Shown here in pieces: positions 17,010 to 24,570 of a stretch of DNA of 44,959 nt. The notes below the pieces were generated by a model, which had not been told where the DNA came from, did not search any database, and worked only from the letters and a program-made list of their open reading frames with translations. How positions within the stretch are numbered: the stretch's first letter is position 1; every line of letters starts with the position of its first letter. The stretch comes from Thermodiscus sp. Its GTDB lineage: Archaea > Thermoproteota > Thermoprotei_A > Sulfolobales > Acidilobaceae. The position numbers and the translations under genes were made by a program. Where the stretch lies: NCBI GenBank assembly GCA_015521175.1, contig WAOR01000108.1, forward strand, positions 1-44,959. Direction: 5' to 3'.

Positions 17010-17028
17010 ATTATTTTTTATTTTTAAT
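17010..17028 (+). terminator. T-rich terminator after the subtilase gene
   Basis: A dense T-run starts 14 bases after the protease stop. It overlaps the last codons of the convergent glycerate kinase gene, whose C-terminus is correspondingly Lys/Asn/Ile rich. Confidence 0.4.
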
Positions 17029-18336
17029 TAAAATTATGATTACACTGTTTAAGTTCGAATCTATAGGACCAGTCTCTATCGTAGCACCAATCATAGATAG
17101 CAACGAGTAAGAATCATGCTTCTCTAGGTACACCCATGGATCTAAGCCAGAATCCCTAGCAACACGAGCTAATCCAGGCCAAACGACGGCTCCAGCAGCA
17201 GGACTATTACCATCGATACCATCAGTATCCATCGCTAAGAGAACCATTTGTGCTGCGGGTTTTTCCATCCACTTTTCAACGTGTAGAAGCCAGGAGAGCG
17301 CCAACTCTTGGTTTCTACCACCCCTCCCTCCCTCACCCTGAACGCTAACCGTAGTCTCTCCTCCAACGAGGAAGGCGGCAGGAGCCTCTAGGGGTATCCC
17401 TTTTTCCATTGCCTCGAGAGAGATCGATGCTAGGGCCCTGCCTACCTCCCGGCTCTCTCCATCTATCCTACTAGTCAATATCAGAGTATTGTATCCAAGA
17501 CGTCGCAAGTAGCCACTGAGTTTTTCGAGTACATGCATATTCGACGCGACTAGGCTGTTGAAGACCTTCGAGAACACCGGGTCTCCTGGCTTAGGTGTTT
17601 CTGGGCGGAGACCGCTTGCTCCCTCCTCTAAGACGCGCTTGACATCAGCTGGGACGCGGTCGAGCAGGTTATACCTACTAAGTACTGTGAGGGCGTCTTC
17701 ATAAGTAGAGGGGTCTGGGACGGTGGGCCCAGAAGCAATAGTGTCAAGCCTGTCTCCAGGCACGTCGCTGGCGTACAATCCATAGACTGTACCCGGGTAG
17801 GCATGTTTGGCAAGCCACCCGCCTTTGACGAGGCTTAGGTGTTTCCGGACAGCGTTTATCTCATATATTGAGGCGCCGGATAATAGAAGGAGTTTGTTTG
17901 TCTCCGCAATGTCTTCGAGCCCGACTCCTTCCTGGGGTAGCTCGACCATTGCACTCCCACCACCTGAAACCAGCACGAGCAACTCTTTGCCTCTAGCAGC
18001 CCTCGCCCACTCTACAACTGCCTGTCCAGCCTGGAGGCTTGACTCGTCTGGAACAGGGTGGCTCCCCTTGACTACTTCGAGCCCGGGCAGGCTTGGCGTC
18101 TCTCTCCACTTCGGTATTACCACAACGCCTCCCTCAATGCTATCGCCGAGGTAGTCAATGGCTGCCCTCGCCATTGGAACACTTGCCTTGCCAAAAGCTA
18201 TCAGGATCCTAGGCTTCACGTTAAGGGATTCTAGCGCTCTCATTGTATAAGTGTAGAGATCGCTGTATTCGATTATTCTATCGACTAGTGATCTGGCTTC
18301 TAGCGCTATCCCGGGAATATCGCGTGTATTCGTCAT
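17011..18336 (-). CDS. Glycerate 2-kinase (MOFRL family)
   Basis: About 441 residues with the GckA/MOFRL landmarks: AFGKASVPMARA, GSHPVPDE, VSGGGSAMVELP, INAVRKHLSLVKGG, ASDVPGDRLDTIASGPT, then the MOFRL part GGETTVSVQG, GGRNQELAL and LAMDTDGIDGNSPAAG. It phosphorylates D-glycerate to 2-phosphoglycerate, part of the archaeal (semi-)non-phosphorylative sugar or serine/glycerol routes. The longest ORF starts at 18363, but a minus-strand TATA-like GATATAATAATG at 18387-18376 would start transcription near 18355, and GGGGATC precedes the ATG at 18336, so I use 18336. Divergent from the por operon. Confidence 0.93.
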   Translation of the reverse strand: MTNTRDIPGIALEARSLVDRIIEYSDLYTYTMRALESLNVKPRILIAFGKASVPMARAAIDYLGDSIEGGVVVIPKWRETPSLPGLEVVKGSHPVPDESSLQAGQAVVEWARAARGKELLVLVSGGGSAMVELPQEGVGLEDIAETNKLLLLSGASIYEINAVRKHLSLVKGGWLAKHAYPGTVYGLYASDVPGDRLDTIASGPTVPDPSTYEDALTVLSRYNLLDRVPADVKRVLEEGASGLRPETPKPGDPVFSKVFNSLVASNMHVLEKLSGYLRRLGYNTLILTSRIDGESREVGRALASISLEAMEKGIPLEAPAAFLVGGETTVSVQGEGGRGGRNQELALSWLLHVEKWMEKPAAQMVLLAMDTDGIDGNSPAAGAVVWPGLARVARDSGLDPWVYLEKHDSYSLLSMIGATIETGPIDSNLNSVIIILIKNKK

Positions 18337-18375
18337 TGAGGAGATCCCCATGTATGGTAACATATACTAGTTGAA

Positions 18376-18388
18376 CATTATTATATCG
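18376..18388. promoter_or_regulatory. Shared AT-rich core between divergent gck and por promoters
   Basis: The same stretch reads as a TATA-like box both ways: TTATATC on plus and GATATAATAATG on minus. Start distances fit porG at 18439 (leadered) and the kinase at 18336. Confidence 0.45.
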
Positions 18389-18438
18389 GATAGACCGTGA
18401 ATACTATATTTGATAGAAACTGGTGTGAGGGGTACGAC

Positions 18439-19011
18439 TTGCGATTCGAGATAAGATGGCATGGCCGGGGCGGCCAAGGAGCCGTAACGGCCGCAATGAT
18501 CCTTGCCGAGGCAGCCATATTCGAAGGAAAGTATGCTCAGGCTTTCCCCGAGTTTGGCGCTGAGAGGCGTGGAGCACCGGTTAGAGCCTACACGCGAGTA
18601 TCCGATAAGCCGATACTAACAAGGGCTCCAATAACAAGACCCGACGTCGTAGTAGTCCTAGACTCAAGCCTTCCCAAGGAGCTCTACCTGGCAGGCCTCA
18701 AGGAGGGTGGGCTAATCCTTGTCAATACTAAGAAGACGGCAGGCGAATTCGCAGAGTCAACTGGTATCGATACAAGCAAGTACAGGCTCTACACTGTGGA
18801 CGCAACGAGAATAGCCCTCGAGATCCTAGGAGTCCCGATAGTGAACACCGCTATGGTAGGCGCGCTAGTAAAGGTTCTACCAATCGTGTCACTCGAGAAT
18901 GTAGAAAAAGCTATTATGGAGACCTTCCCGGGCCGCCTCGGCGAGAAGAACGTCAAAGCCGTACGGGCGGCCTATGAGGCTGTGGCCGCTGAGAGTGTAG
19001 TTGCGAGGTGA
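18439..19011 (+). CDS. porG: 2-oxoacid:ferredoxin oxidoreductase, gamma subunit
   Basis: About 190 residues with the gamma-subunit signature at the very start, [16 protein letters not shown], then [19 protein letters not shown] and NTAMVGAL. The gamma subunit binds CoA in four-subunit pyruvate or 2-oxoisovalerate:ferredoxin oxidoreductases. The reading frame is open back to an ATG at 18397, but GAGGGGT before the TTG at 18439 and family length favour the TTG. It leads an operon gamma-delta-alpha-beta. A 2-oxoacid specificity (pyruvate versus branched chain) cannot be read with certainty; a single copy in this window and overall similarity favour pyruvate. Confidence 0.92.
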   Translation: MRFEIRWHGRGGQGAVTAAMILAEAAIFEGKYAQAFPEFGAERRGAPVRAYTRVSDKPILTRAPITRPDVVVVLDSSLPKELYLAGLKEGGLILVNTKKTAGEFAESTGIDTSKYRLYTVDATRIALEILGVPIVNTAMVGALVKVLPIVSLENVEKAIMETFPGRLGEKNVKAVRAAYEAVAAESVVAR

Positions 19012-19017
19012 GTAGCG

Positions 19018-19344
19018 GTGGCGGCTGAGGAGAAGCTTCCCGCGTGGAACGAGATCCCTCCTGGAGGAATTATTATCGAGCCAGGTAATGCCGAGGAGAG
19101 ATATACTGGAGACTGGAGAGTCTTCAGGCCCGTGATTAATCAGGACAAGTGTATAAGGTGCCTTCTATGCTGGGTGTACTGCCCGGACTCTGTTTTCCAT
19201 ATTGTTGACGAGGAGTATGTCACAAGCAAGGGCAGGAAATACTCCTTTTCCCTCAAGATAGACTACGACCACTGTAAAGGGTGCGGGATCTGTGTTGAAG
19301 AGTGCCCCGTGAACGCGATAGACTTCGTGGAGGAGGTGAAGTAG
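19018..19344 (+). CDS. porD: 2-oxoacid:ferredoxin oxidoreductase, delta (ferredoxin) subunit
   Basis: 108 residues with two [4Fe-4S] motifs, CIRCLLCWVYCP and CKGCGICVEECP, and the typical N-terminal linker that ends in GDWRVFRPVINQDKC. It passes electrons from the beta-subunit cluster to ferredoxin. The start is GTG at 19018, six bases after the gamma stop. Delta is followed by alpha after one base, so the four genes are translated as a unit. Confidence 0.94.
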   Translation: MAAEEKLPAWNEIPPGGIIIEPGNAEERYTGDWRVFRPVINQDKCIRCLLCWVYCPDSVFHIVDEEYVTSKGRKYSFSLKIDYDHCKGCGICVEECPVNAIDFVEEVK

Positions 19345-19345
19345 C

Positions 19346-20572
19346 ATGGCGGTAACGGTTCAGGAGGCTAAGGTCACCTGGAAGAGGCTCCCCCTCTCGA
19401 GTAACTACGCAGCCGCCTATGCTGTAAAGGATCTAGACGTCGACGTTATCGCGGCCTACCCGATCACGCCTCAGACGACTGTTGTAGAGAAGATCGCAGA
19501 GTTCATAGCCAATGGCGAGCTAAACGCTGAAATGATACACGTCGAGAGCGAGCACTCAGCACTCAGCGCGACAATCGCCGCGTCAGCCGCTGGAGCAAGA
19601 GCATTCACAGCAACCGCAAGCCAGGGACTAGAACTGATGCATGAGATACTCCATATAGCTAGCGGGCTAAGACTACCAGTAGTAATGAGCATCGCTACCA
19701 GGGCCCTATCGGCGCCGATAAGTATCTGGAACGATTATAGCGACCTAATGAATACGAGGGATACCAGCTGGATAACCCTGATAGCTTCTTCAGCCCAAGA
19801 GGTCTACGATAGCATAGTGCAAGCATACCGCATCGCAGAAGACCCTGAGGTAATGCTACCCGTAATGGTAGCCTACGACGGCTACCTAATGAGCCACACA
19901 TACGAGCCCGTCCTCGTCCCAGAGGACAACAAGCCAATACTAGACTATGCTCCTAAGAACTATAACAGGATCAAGCTAGACCCCGAGAGGCCCATCTCGA
20001 TGGGAACCCTGACAGGGCCGGAATGGTACTACGAGTTCAAGTACCAGCAGGTCGTAGCAATGAAGAAAGCCCTCGAAAAAGCCAGGAAGGCGGACGAGGA
20101 ATTCAAGGCAAGGTTCGGACGAGGCTACGGCCTCATAGAAACCTTCAACGTTGAAGACGCAGACGTCGTAATAGTGGCGTATGGAGGCCTCTACGGAACA
20201 GTCATTGAGGCGATAGAGCCGCTAGTAGAGAAGGGGGTGAAAGTTGGAGCTATGAGGCTGAGGCTGTGGAGGCCATTCCCAGTCGAGGACGTGAAGAAGG
20301 CACTAGGTAATGCCAAGCTAGTCACCGTGATAGACAAGGCCATTAGCTACGGAGCGAGAATAGCTGGCCCTGTAGCACTCGAGGTAATGTCCTCATTCTA
20401 CCATGATGAGGCGAAACCCATGATCATGAGCGTTATAGCAGGTATAGGGCAGCGGAGGATAACAGAGGATACAATCCGAGAGATAGTAGATTACTCGTTC
20501 AAGGTTTTAGGCAGGGGGAGAGCCCCAGAGGAGTCTCTCTATTGGGGAGTTAGGGGTGTGAGATATGAGTAG
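19346..20572 (+). CDS. porA: 2-oxoacid:ferredoxin oxidoreductase, alpha subunit
   Basis: 408 residues. The N-terminal pyrimidine-binding domain shows AAYPITPQTTVVEKIAEF, the acidic motif HVESEHSALSATIAASAAGARAFTATASQGL and TRALSAPISIWNDYSD; the C-terminal transketolase-like domain has VVIVAYGG and a VKVGAMRLRLWRPFP stretch. Together with beta it builds the thiamine diphosphate site. ATG start one base after porD, and its 3' end overlaps the porB start by eight bases. Confidence 0.95.
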   Translation: MAVTVQEAKVTWKRLPLSSNYAAAYAVKDLDVDVIAAYPITPQTTVVEKIAEFIANGELNAEMIHVESEHSALSATIAASAAGARAFTATASQGLELMHEILHIASGLRLPVVMSIATRALSAPISIWNDYSDLMNTRDTSWITLIASSAQEVYDSIVQAYRIAEDPEVMLPVMVAYDGYLMSHTYEPVLVPEDNKPILDYAPKNYNRIKLDPERPISMGTLTGPEWYYEFKYQQVVAMKKALEKARKADEEFKARFGRGYGLIETFNVEDADVVIVAYGGLYGTVIEAIEPLVEKGVKVGAMRLRLWRPFPVEDVKKALGNAKLVTVIDKAISYGARIAGPVALEVMSSFYHDEAKPMIMSVIAGIGQRRITEDTIREIVDYSFKVLGRGRAPEESLYWGVRGVRYE

Positions 20573-21536
20573 CCAGGCACAGAAGAAAAAGAAGAGGTAC
20601 TTCAAGCTCATAAACCAGATACCCAGGCAGGAGCTATTCTCCCCCGGTCACGGCCTATGCGCCGGGTGTACGGCTGGGACCATAGTCAGGCACCTCCTAA
20701 AAGCCGCCGGCCCTAACACCATAGTAGTAAACGCAACCGGATGCGTAGAGGTATCAACCACCACGTATCCGTACACGAGCTGGAGGGTACCATGGCTACA
20801 CCTGGCATTCGAGAACGCTGCAGCCGCTGCTAGCGGTGTCGAGACAGCGATAAAGGTCCTGCAGAGGAAGGGAGTGATCGACCCGAACAAGAAGATTAAC
20901 ATCGTAGTGCTAGGAGGTGACGGTGGAACATACGACATAGGCTTCCAAGCACTCTCCGGAATGCTAGAGAGAGGCCATAACGTAATGTACGTGCTCTACG
21001 ACAACGAGGCCTACATGAACACTGGAATCCAGAGAAGCGGGTCCACCCCACTCTTCGCCTGGACAACCACTACACCCGCCGGCAAGGTATGGAGGGGAGA
21101 GAGGAGGCCCAAGAAGCCGATAGCAGAGATAGTAGCAGCCCACAGGGTACCCTACGTAGCCACCACGAACCCCGCCTACCCCCTAGACATGCTCAACAAG
21201 TTCAAGCGCGGCTTAATAGTAGAGGGTCCAACCTTCGTACACGTGCTGCAACCATGCCCGACCGGGTGGAGATTCGACCCGAGATACGGTATCAAGATTG
21301 CAAGACTGGCTACTGAGACGGGAATGTGGGTGAACTGGGAGCTAGACCACGGCGAGTTCGACGTAACAGTACCAGTACCGAGGAGGAAGCATGTTAAGCA
21401 CTACCTCCGGATGCAAGGGCGCTTCAAGCACCTAACCGAAGAGGAGATTGAAGAGATCCAGAAGTGGGTGGACCAGGAGGTCGAAAGGATAAATAAGATG
21501 GTGGGCAGGCAGGTAATAGGGCCGGTAGAAGAGTAA
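20565..21536 (+). CDS. porB: 2-oxoacid:ferredoxin oxidoreductase, beta subunit
   Basis: 323 residues. The thiamine diphosphate/Mg motif is GGDGGTYDIG with downstream YDNEAYMNTGIQRSGSTP. The proximal [4Fe-4S] ligands are visible as HGLCAGC, ATGCVEV and QPCPTGW. A Lys-rich N-terminal tail (QKKKKRYFK) precedes the domain. It oxidatively decarboxylates 2-oxoacids to acyl-CoA. Last gene of the por operon; it overlaps porA by eight bases, which suggests coupled translation and 1:1 stoichiometry. Confidence 0.95.
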   Translation: MSSQAQKKKKRYFKLINQIPRQELFSPGHGLCAGCTAGTIVRHLLKAAGPNTIVVNATGCVEVSTTTYPYTSWRVPWLHLAFENAAAAASGVETAIKVLQRKGVIDPNKKINIVVLGGDGGTYDIGFQALSGMLERGHNVMYVLYDNEAYMNTGIQRSGSTPLFAWTTTTPAGKVWRGERRPKKPIAEIVAAHRVPYVATTNPAYPLDMLNKFKRGLIVEGPTFVHVLQPCPTGWRFDPRYGIKIARLATETGMWVNWELDHGEFDVTVPVPRRKHVKHYLRMQGRFKHLTEEEIEEIQKWVDQEVERINKMVGRQVIGPVEE

Positions 21537-21616
21537 GCATCTCATACTACCCCCTCATTAATTTCTCCTGGTCCTCAGATAGTATCCTCGAGAGCCTGCG
21601 AGGTGTACCACCAGCT

Positions 21617-22309
21617 TTGAAGGAGCCGATAGGCATTGTAGGAGGCCTCAGCCCCTACTCTACCATACTCTACTATAAGTTCATTGTAGAATATTTTCGA
21701 GATAAGGTGGGGAGAGACCCACGTATAATCCTTTACAGTATTCCGGTCCAAGAAATGTGTAAACACGTTGAAAAAGGGGATAAAAAAGAAGCAGTAGGAC
21801 TCCTTGTCGAAGCCTTCCGGGGCCTAGAAGACGCCGGGGCCAAGATAGGCTTGCTGGCCGCTAATACTCCACACATGTTCCTGAAGGAAGCACTAGGGGA
21901 AGCGAAGCCGAGTTATCCTGTCGTGGATATAAGGGAAGCCGTAGCTAGGCGGATCGAGAGGATGAGAGTATCTAAGGTCGGCTTACTGGCGACGAGGGCA
22001 ACAGTGGAATCAAGGATTTATCACGAATACCTAGAACCTTTGGGAGTCGAAGTTGTAACGCCTGGACTTTATGGGCAGAAGATAGTAGACTCTATAGTTG
22101 ATAGGCTCGTTGAGGGGCGAATACCAGAATCGCTTAACCTAAAGCTAGCTCAAGTTATCTCGTCGCTTAAGGCCCGTGGCGTAGAAGCCCTAGTTTATGG
22201 GTGTACAGAGCTGTCCCTGCTCGTTGGAAAGATAAAATTATCAATACTTATTATAGATAGTCTGACTGAGCATGTAAAACTGGTAGTTGACAGGGCTCTC
22301 GAGAAGTGA
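21617..22309 (+). CDS. Aspartate/glutamate racemase family protein lacking the first catalytic Cys
   Basis: 230 residues with the family start IGIVGGLSPYSTILYYK and the second catalytic motif VYGCTELSLLVG near the end. The first motif, normally PCNTAH, reads LAANTPHMFL, so the N-terminal cysteine is an alanine. Two-base racemisation by the usual cysteine pair is therefore not expected; some relatives use Thr or act as isomerases, decarboxylases or one-base enzymes. Substrate is unknown. The start is TTG at 21617 with CGAGGTG ten bases upstream; the gap from porB is 80 bases, so it could be read through. Confidence 0.75.
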   Translation: MKEPIGIVGGLSPYSTILYYKFIVEYFRDKVGRDPRIILYSIPVQEMCKHVEKGDKKEAVGLLVEAFRGLEDAGAKIGLLAANTPHMFLKEALGEAKPSYPVVDIREAVARRIERMRVSKVGLLATRATVESRIYHEYLEPLGVEVVTPGLYGQKIVDSIVDRLVEGRIPESLNLKLAQVISSLKARGVEALVYGCTELSLLVGKIKLSILIIDSLTEHVKLVVDRALEK

Positions 22310-22351
22310 GCCACGTTAATTTCCCCTGCAATGCTTCGAGTATGTTAACGA

Positions 22352-22414
22352 GGGGATGAAGAGCTCGGCGTAACTGAGAATACTTGGTGAAGAGGGTCTT
22401 GAGTGCGGACCCCC
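22352..22414 (+). ncRNA. Box C/D sRNA candidate
   Basis: Parsed as GGGG (22352-22355), box C ATGAAGA (22356-22362), 11-nt guide (22363-22373), D' CTGA (22374-22377), 9-nt spacer, C' GTGAAGA (22387-22393), 12-nt guide (22394-22405), D-like CGGA (22406-22409) and CCCCC pairing back to the leading Gs. Box C, D' and C' are the same as in the 4962-5018 element; D keeps only the GA. Guide complements are TTACGCCGAGC and CACTCAAGACCC; targets not recognised. It lies about 60 bases upstream of a second C/D candidate in the same gap. Confidence 0.6.
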
Positions 22415-22474
22415 TACCATTCTAGATACCCAATACTGTGGTCTTTACAATACTCTCGCGGTACTAGGTCTAAT

Positions 22475-22547
22475 GGGGATGAAGAAGTACACGGGCCCGA
22501 GCCCCCGTGTGCTCGAGGGCTGTGAGGAGACCTGTCTCAGCCGACCC
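22475..22547 (+). ncRNA. Box C/D sRNA candidate with D'-C' stem-loop, 23S target
   Basis: Parsed as GGG (22475-22477), one extra base, box C ATGAAGA (22479-22485), 11-nt guide (22486-22496), D' CCGA (22497-22500), stem-loop GCCC...GGGC (22501-22520), one extra base, C' GTGAGGA (22522-22528), 12-nt guide (22529-22540), D CCGA (22541-22544), CCC closing the stem. The second guide GACCTGTCTCAG is complementary to UGAGACAGGUC, a stretch I recall in archaeal 23S rRNA (GUGAGACAGGUCGG) shortly before the sarcin-ricin loop; 11 of 12 positions pair. The first guide's target is not recognised. A CTTTACAATA about 25 bases upstream could be its TATA box. Confidence 0.65.
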
Positions 22548-22556
22548 GCTCGTTGA

Positions 22557-22901
22557 CTAGGGAGTGGGTAGCATTTGCCTATCGATAATGTGGTATAATA
22601 GTTGCCATCTAGGATCGTCGTATAATGCTTGTGTTAGCTTGTCCAGGATATCGGCCTTTATCTCGCTGAAGCAGTCCCTGTCGAACACTCCAGCGTCTAG
22701 TTCGAGTATGAACCCGGCCCCTCTCTGGTTGACGTATAGGTACCTGATCTTTTCATTGCCATTAATCATCCTTATATTCACGTTCCCGACAGTTACCTCC
22801 CTGTACACGTCGACTAGATCACCAGCCTCCTCCATGAGCCCTGAATCACAGACTATCCACCTAGCGCTACACTCGCTCCTAGAGCCTCTCCAACACGCCA
22901 C
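22557..22901 (-). CDS. Small hypothetical protein
   Basis: 114 residues. The stretch from VDVYREVTVGNVNIRMING to the end reads like a compact alpha/beta domain (NEKIRYLYVNQRGAGFILELDAG, then an acidic helix SEIKADILDKLTQALYDD), while the first twenty residues are Cys/Arg/Trp-rich and less protein-like, so translation may begin at ATG 22835 or the GTG at 22901. No family is recognised. The opposite frame is also open but gives low-complexity Ser/Leu sequence, which is why I prefer this strand. Confidence 0.45.
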   Translation of the reverse strand: MACWRGSRSECSARWIVCDSGLMEEAGDLVDVYREVTVGNVNIRMINGNEKIRYLYVNQRGAGFILELDAGVFDRDCFSEIKADILDKLTQALYDDPRWQLLYHIIDRQMLPTP

Positions 22902-22996
22902 AAGTAAGCACCTCGGATATCGATACCCTCCTTTTCAGTAGAGGAAGAGTTACAACTAGCCTCTAAATAGTACTAGTACTAGCGCCTAATCTAACG

Positions 22997-23566
22997 GTGC
23001 AAGGTTTGGACCAGGAGAAATGGCCAAGGCCCTGGTACAGGATACTATACGCCCCGTGGAGAATGAAGTACATAGCAGGATCAGAGCGAACAAGCGGATG
23101 CGTCTTCTGCGAGGCACCCAAGCATCGCGATAAGGAAGCATTAATCGTCTATCGCGGAGAGCTATCATACGTCATATTAAACAAATACCCCTACAACTCG
23201 GGTCACGTAATGGTAGTACCGTACAGGCATGTGCCCACCCTCGAAGACCTCCGACTACCGGAACTAGCCGAGATGGGACTCCTTGTAAAGGCCTCGATGA
23301 GAGCCCTAAGGAGAGCCTACAACCCTCACGGCTTCAATATAGGAGTGAATGTGGGAGAGGCTGCAGGGGCAGGGATAGCTGGCCACGTGCATATACACAT
23401 ACTGCCGAGATGGAGCGGAGACACGAACTTCACAGTGATATTCTCGGCGACCAAGGTGTTGCCAGAGGCCTTGGAGGATACTTACGAGAAGCTGAAAAAA
23501 CTCCTACCCGAAGCTGTAAATGAGGTGGCCAGGGAGGAAGGTATAGAATGGGGCACCTCTTCATAG
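22997..23566 (+). CDS. HIT-family nucleotide hydrolase/phosphorylase
   Basis: 189 residues. The histidine triad is GHVHIHILPRW; the N-terminal APWRMKYI and the zinc-type pair CVFCEAP are those of AP4A phosphorylase/hydrolase-like HIT proteins. LNKYPYNSGHVMVVPYRHV is the central strand pair. Members cleave dinucleoside polyphosphates or nucleotide phosphoramidates. Start is GTG at 22997. The 3' end overlaps the DHH gene by 19 bases, the first overlap of a long operon. Confidence 0.9.
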   Translation: MQGLDQEKWPRPWYRILYAPWRMKYIAGSERTSGCVFCEAPKHRDKEALIVYRGELSYVILNKYPYNSGHVMVVPYRHVPTLEDLRLPELAEMGLLVKASMRALRRAYNPHGFNIGVNVGEAAGAGIAGHVHIHILPRWSGDTNFTVIFSATKVLPEALEDTYEKLKKLLPEAVNEVAREEGIEWGTSS

Positions 23567-24570
23567 TAACACACACTGACCTCGACGGTGCAGGATCAGC
23601 GGCGGCAGCCCTTATCGCTTATAAAAGGAGAATCGAGGAAGCCACGATACTCTTCGCAGAGCCCTACAATATACACGAGGCCCTGGAAAACCTCGTAGGC
23701 AACGTAGGCCAAGGAGACATCCTAGTCGTCTCTGATCTCGGCCCCAACAAGAAGAGCGTCGAGGAGTCTGCGAAGCACATATCAACGATGACAAGCGAGG
23801 GAGCAAGAGTAGACTGGTACGACCACCATATATGGCCCGAGGAGTGGAGGAAGCTAATCTCCGACGCAGGCGCCAAGCTCACAATCGACACTAGCACTTG
23901 CGCAACAGGCGTAGTGGCCAGGTACGCCACCAAGTACAATAACACGGAATACACTGACTATCTCCGAGAACTAGAGGAAGCCGTGTGCGCAGCAGACCTA
24001 TGGCGGTGGAACCATCCACTAGCACCCAAACTTTTCCGAATCGCTGATACAAGATACGAGGATGGAGTAGCCGAGTGGAGGAGAAGGGTTATCGCAAAGT
24101 TCTCCGAGGGTATCCTCTGGGACGACGAACTCCAGGAAAAACTCGAATCCTATGTTAACGCCGAGCTGGAGAACTTCAACAAGATACTCTCAACAGTATA
24201 TGTCGCTGAAGGCGAGTGCAGAGTAGCTGCCGCTTACAAAAAGCACGGCCCTCCATCGAACAGCTTCATAGGGGCAAGCCTCCTATCACGGTTCCAGGCA
24301 GACATAGCTGTCATAATAAGGGAGAATGGGGGACTCTCCCTAAGGAGCAGGGGAGTGAATGTTCAAGTCATAGCCGTCGAGCTGGGCGGGGGAGGTCACC
24401 CTAGGGCGGCAGGGGCCAGAATAGAGATACCCTTCACGACCAGGATGCTGGGGAAGCTGTGGAAGAGGGCAGTTACCAGGCAGGCGGCTAGGAAAATATT
24501 AGGTGTTGCAGAGGCTACTGGCGTCTGCAGGGGGCGGGGAGGCGAGGTTACATCGGCAAGAGTCATGTAG
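23548..24570 (+). CDS. DHH/DHHA1-family phosphoesterase
   Basis: 340 residues. The DHH motifs are VTHTDLDGAGSAAA (I), VVSDLGPN (II) and VDWYDHHIWP (III); the C-terminal DHHA1 motif is GGGGHPRAAGARI. This fits archaeal RecJ/NrnA-like enzymes that hydrolyse short oligonucleotides or cyclic dinucleotide products. ATG at 23548 overlaps the HIT gene. Its stop lies 19 bases inside the next gene if that gene begins at 24552. Both HIT and DHH products deal with small nucleotides, so a shared clean-up role is plausible but inferred. Confidence 0.88.
   Translation: MGHLFIVTHTDLDGAGSAAAALIAYKRRIEEATILFAEPYNIHEALENLVGNVGQGDILVVSDLGPNKKSVEESAKHISTMTSEGARVDWYDHHIWPEEWRKLISDAGAKLTIDTSTCATGVVARYATKYNNTEYTDYLRELEEAVCAADLWRWNHPLAPKLFRIADTRYEDGVAEWRRRVIAKFSEGILWDDELQEKLESYVNAELENFNKILSTVYVAEGECRVAAAYKKHGPPSNSFIGASLLSRFQADIAVIIRENGGLSLRSRGVNVQVIAVELGGGGHPRAAGARIEIPFTTRMLGKLWKRAVTRQAARKILGVAEATGVCRGRGGEVTSARVM

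Noticed and set aside
22564-22941. 125-residue plus-strand ORF
   Set aside because: Low-complexity Ser/Leu/Ile sequence complementary to the more protein-like minus-strand ORF; best seen as a shadow.
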